Shown here: positions 5,350 to 7,426 of the stretch, piece after piece | Layout: each line of letters starts with the position of its first letter | Numbering within the stretch: the stretch's first letter is position 1 | Assembly: GCA_039812545.1 (NCBI GenBank) | Contig: JBDIAR010000163.1 | Span: forward strand, 1 to 7,426 | Length of the DNA stretch: 7,426 nucleotides | Origin: JBDIAR01 sp039812545 | GTDB taxonomy: Bacteria > Actinomycetota > Actinomycetes > Actinomycetales > Dermatophilaceae | Reading direction: 5' to 3' | Program-made: the position numbers and the translations under genes | The notes under the pieces: generated by a model | The model's database searches: none | The model's input: only the letters and a program-made list of their open reading frames with translations | What the model was told of the DNA's origin: nothing

Positions 5350-6993
5350 GTGACTGAGAAGACCACGTCGCCGGCAGGCGAGCCCTCCGCCCCGTCCCCC
5401 GAGAGCCCGTCCCCCGAGAGCTTGTCTACCGCGAGTTTGTCTACCGAGAAGCGGGCCCAGCTCGACGCCATCCGTCAGGGGTATGCCTTCTCCGGGGGTG
5501 CGCTGGAGTTCGGGGCCGCGGTGATCGACGGGACGGCGCATCCCGATGCGCCCGTCAAGATCCCGTTGTCGGTGCTCAACCGACACGGCCTGGTAGCGGG
5601 CGCCACCGGCACCGGAAAGACCAAGACCTTGCAGCTCATGGCCGAGCAGCTCTCCGGGGAGGGCGTGCCCGTCTTCCTCGCCGACGTCAAGGGCGACCTC
5701 AGCGGCCTGGCGAGCGCCGGGACCGCCAACGACCGGGTGACCGCGCGCGCGACCGACGTCGGACAGACCTGGGTCGGCACGGCATACCCCACCGAGTTCT
5801 TGTCGCTGGGCGGCAAGGGTTCCGGGGTGCCGATCCGGGCGACGATCACCTCGTTCGGGCCGACCCTGTTGTCCAAGGTGCTCGGGCTCAACGACACCCA
5901 GGAGTCGAGCCTCGGGTTGGTCTTCCACTACGCCGACAAGAACGGGCTCGCGCTGCTGGACCTCAAGGACCTGCGGGAGGTCGTCAAGTACCTCACCTCC
6001 GAGGAGGGCAAGGCCGATCTGAAGGACCTCGGCGGGCTGTCCTCGGCGACGGCCGGGGTGATCCTGCGCCAGCTCATCGCCTTCGAGGACCAGGGGGCCG
6101 ACGACTTCTTCGGCGAACCCGAGTTCGACACCGCCGACCTCATGCGCCAGGCCCCGGACGGTCGCGGACTGGTCACCTGTCTGGAGTTGCCGAGCGTGCA
6201 GGACCGGCCGGCGCTGTTCTCGACCTTCCTCATGTGGCTGCTGGCGGATCTGTTCCACGACCTGCCCGAGGTGGGCGACGTCGACAAGCCGAAGCTGGTG
6301 TTCTTCTTCGACGAGGCGCACCTGCTGTTCGCCGACGCGAGCAAGGCCTTCCTCGACGCGATCGAGCAGACCGTGCGGCTGATCCGGTCCAAGGGGGTCG
6401 GTGTCTTCTTCGTCACCCAATCGCCCAAGGATGTGCCCTCCGGGGTACTCGCTCAGCTCGGCAACCGGGTCCAGCACGCGTTGCGCGCGTTCACCCCGGA
6501 CGACGCAGCGGCCCTCAAGGCGGCGGTGCGGACCTATCCCAAGAGCGGGTACGACCTGGAGGAGTTGCTGACGACGCTCGGCACCGGCGAGGCGGTAGTC
6601 ACGGTGCTGTCCGAGCGGGGCGCCCCGACGCCGGTCGCGTGGACCCGGATGATGGCGCCGCAGTCGCTGATGGCGCCCTCCCCGCCGGCCACGGTCGAGG
6701 CGATCATCGCCGCGTCCTCGATCGCCTCGAAGTACACCCAGGCGATCGACCGGGAATCGGCATACGAGAAGCTGACGGCGCGACTGCAGCAGGCTCCGAC
6801 GCCGCAGGAGGCTCCCGCTCCCGCGCCGGCCCCGGCGCCCGCACCTCGCCAGCGCGCCGAACCGGCCCAGGAGTCGGTCGTCACCCAGGTCGTCCAGTCG
6901 ACGGCGTTCAAGTCGATGCTGCGCTCGGCCGGATCGGTGATCGGGCGCGAGATCACCCGCAGCATCTTCGGGACGTCCCGCCGGCGTCGCTGA
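5350..6993 (+). CDS. DUF853 / HerA-like P-loop ATPase (YjgR family)
   Basis: The 547-residue protein belongs to the DUF853 branch of the HerA/FtsK-type ATPases, soluble hexameric motors thought to act on DNA; the cellular role of YjgR proteins is not established. Walker A is GATGTGKT at 84-91, preceded by the family's SVLNRHGLVAG. Walker B is FFFDEAH at 318-324. A later block, TQSPKDVPSGVLAQLGNRVQ then HALRAFTP, is highly typical of DUF853 and carries the presumed sensor and arginine-finger residues. The N-terminus (about 1-36) is low-complexity and contains four pentapeptide repeats. A Pro-Ala linker (488-499, twelve alternating residues) leads to a basic amphipathic C-terminal tail ending in four arginines. 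The length is slightly above the roughly 500 of E. coli YjgR because of these ends. The GTG start is chosen from the -10 spacing. It is divergent from the VapB-like gene and convergent with the permease, so probably its own unit. Confidence 0.9.
   Translation: MTEKTTSPAGEPSAPSPESPSPESLSTASLSTEKRAQLDAIRQGYAFSGGALEFGAAVIDGTAHPDAPVKIPLSVLNRHGLVAGATGTGKTKTLQLMAEQLSGEGVPVFLADVKGDLSGLASAGTANDRVTARATDVGQTWVGTAYPTEFLSLGGKGSGVPIRATITSFGPTLLSKVLGLNDTQESSLGLVFHYADKNGLALLDLKDLREVVKYLTSEEGKADLKDLGGLSSATAGVILRQLIAFEDQGADDFFGEPEFDTADLMRQAPDGRGLVTCLELPSVQDRPALFSTFLMWLLADLFHDLPEVGDVDKPKLVFFFDEAHLLFADASKAFLDAIEQTVRLIRSKGVGVFFVTQSPKDVPSGVLAQLGNRVQHALRAFTPDDAAALKAAVRTYPKSGYDLEELLTTLGTGEAVVTVLSERGAPTPVAWTRMMAPQSLMAPSPPATVEAIIAASSIASKYTQAIDRESAYEKLTARLQQAPTPQEAPAPAPAPAPAPRQRAEPAQESVVTQVVQSTAFKSMLRSAGSVIGREITRSIFGTSRRRR
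5392..5451 (+). repeat. Four 15-bp tandem repeats in the ATPase N-terminus
   Basis: Units at 5392-5406, 5407-5421, 5422-5436 and 5437-5451 encode PSPES, PSPES, LSTAS and LSTEK. The first two are identical at DNA level. The last two are near-copies of each other (TTGTCTACC plus GCG or GAG). They are in frame, so copy-number change would only lengthen or shorten the disordered N-terminus. Confidence 0.75.
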
Positions 6994-7005
6994 CCGGGCT
7001 CGGTC
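6992..7005. terminator. Small hairpin between convergent genes
   Basis: GACCG (6992-6996) and CGGTC (7001-7005) pair around GGCT, overlapping the ATPase stop and filling most of the 18-base gap before the permease stop. The stem is only 5 bp and no T-run is present on either side, so a bidirectional terminator role is weakly supported. Confidence 0.25.
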
Positions 7006-7011
7006 GGGAGG

Positions 7012-7426
7012 TCAGCGCCGCAGAGCCGCACTCCCGACCAGGCCGACCGCCAGCACGACGACGCCGGTGAGGACCGAGGCGATCGGCAGGGTCGCCACGA
7101 GGGTCAGGCAGCCGACGATGCCGAGGGCCTGGACGACGCGCGGCCGGCGTCGGTTCGCCGGGCCCTGCGTCCAGGCGGACAGGTTCGCCACCGCGTAATA
7201 GACCAGGACGCCGAACGAGGAGAACCCGATCGCGTGCCGCAGGTCGCCGAACGCCACCAGCCCCGCCACGACCGCGGCGACCGCGGCGACCGCGGCGGCC
7301 AACGGGGCGGGGTCGCCCGCCACCCCGGCCGGACCGAGCACCCGGAGCAGTACCCCACCTACCACGGCATACAACATGACCCCGACGACCCGGGCGAGCC
7401 CCGGGGAGGCCGGCGCGGCATACGTG
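7012..7426 (-). CDS. C-terminal part of an APC-family amino-acid permease (5' end outside window)
   Basis: The frame is open from the window edge (first full codon 7425-7423) to TGA at 7014-7012, giving 137 residues. It has about four hydrophobic segments (from MLYAVVGGVL, from APLAAAVAAV, from GVLVYYAVAN, and from LGIVGCLTLV to the end). The stretch FGDLRHAIGFSSFGVLVYYA followed by VANLSAWTQ is characteristic of APC-superfamily permeases near their penultimate helices, where the YYAVAN-type segment precedes a positively charged loop (NRRRPR). The full protein would import amino acids or related compounds across the cytoplasmic membrane; substrate cannot be told from this end. The ATG at 7377 is internal, since homologous-looking sequence (YAAPASPGLARVVG) continues upstream of it. 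Confidence 0.82.
   Translation of the reverse strand, partial: TYAAPASPGLARVVGVMLYAVVGGVLLRVLGPAGVAGDPAPLAAAVAAVAAVVAGLVAFGDLRHAIGFSSFGVLVYYAVANLSAWTQGPANRRRPRVVQALGIVGCLTLVATLPIASVLTGVVVLAVGLVGSAALRR
7270..7296. repeat. Three perfect 9-bp tandem repeats in the permease
   Basis: GACCGCGGC occurs three times in direct succession and encodes, on the minus strand, repeated Ala-Ala-Val inside a predicted transmembrane helix. Gain or loss of a unit would keep the frame but change the helix length by almost one turn. Confidence 0.7.

Larger units (their letters stand above)
161..7423. repeat. Dispersed heptamer GGCATAC/GTATGCC, 16 copies
   Basis: Copies reading GTATGCC on the plus strand begin at 161, 1727, 2729, 3068, 3863, 5310 and 5481. 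Copies reading GGCATAC begin at 721, 2199, 2690, 3658, 4013, 5781, 6759, 7366 and 7417. Seven versus nine shows no orientation bias. Flanks vary, so the conserved core is these seven bases. It falls in genes on both strands and in one intergenic region (5310). The 4020-5309 segment has none. Function unknown. Confidence 0.85.

Noticed and set aside
4984..6477. 497-residue minus-strand open frame opposite the ATPase and overlapping the VapB-like gene
   Set aside because: No domain signature; opposite a clear DUF853 protein and out of frame with the VapB-like gene.
6811..6846. Pro-Ala repeat in the ATPase as a mobile or regulatory repeat
   Set aside because: The codons vary from unit to unit, so it is a protein-level linker and not a recent DNA repeat.
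161..7423. GGCATAC as a polar, replication-oriented motif (KOPS- or Chi-like)
   Set aside because: Seven copies in one orientation and nine in the other give no polarity in this window; only a genome-wide map could revive the idea.

Overview
The window is very GC-rich, with strong G/C preference at third codon positions. The gene types (LytR C-terminal protein, DUF853 HerA-like ATPase, APC permease, stand-alone DeoC) and the start signals point to a high-GC actinobacterium. A Micrococcales lineage such as the Intrasporangiaceae/Dermatophilaceae is my guess, by inference only. No rRNA, tRNA, CRISPR array, transposase or phage gene was seen.

Layout. At 1-128 is the C-terminal end of a membrane protein. 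At 151-822 is deoC, with an apparently leaderless start. At 819-1424 lies a decayed accessory module: three imperfect 20-bp direct repeats with a nested palindrome, then an eroded winged-helix/nucleotidyltransferase (MNT-like) gene overlapping an eroded HEPN-like gene. At 1425-1586 is the control region of the next gene. At 1587-4388 is a large fused FAD plus Fe-S dehydrogenase of the respiratory D-lactate/D-2-hydroxyacid type. Convergent to it are two translationally coupled minus-strand genes: a small protein of the family often labelled 'VapB-like' (4908-5276) and a membrane-anchored LytR_C protein (4411-4911). Divergent from these, across a 73-bp gap with candidate leaderless promoters on both strands, is a DUF853/HerA-like ATPase (5350-6993). 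Last, on the minus strand, is the C-terminal part of an amino-acid permease (7012-7426).

The intact genes look like ordinary chromosomal housekeeping or metabolic genes (deoxynucleoside catabolism, 2-hydroxyacid respiration, cell envelope, DNA-associated ATPase, amino-acid transport) and do not form one pathway.

Two things stand out. First, the heptamer GGCATAC/GTATGCC occurs 16 times in 7.4 kb, on both strands and in all reading frames, where about one would be expected. It forces otherwise avoided codons (ATA, TAT, CAT, GCA), so it looks like a genome-wide DNA motif under selection and not a codon effect. Second, the 819-1424 region looks like a miniaturised relic of an MNT-HEPN toxin-antitoxin pair: each gene keeps its two ends and has lost its catalytic middle, and an elaborate operator-like repeat array remains in front.
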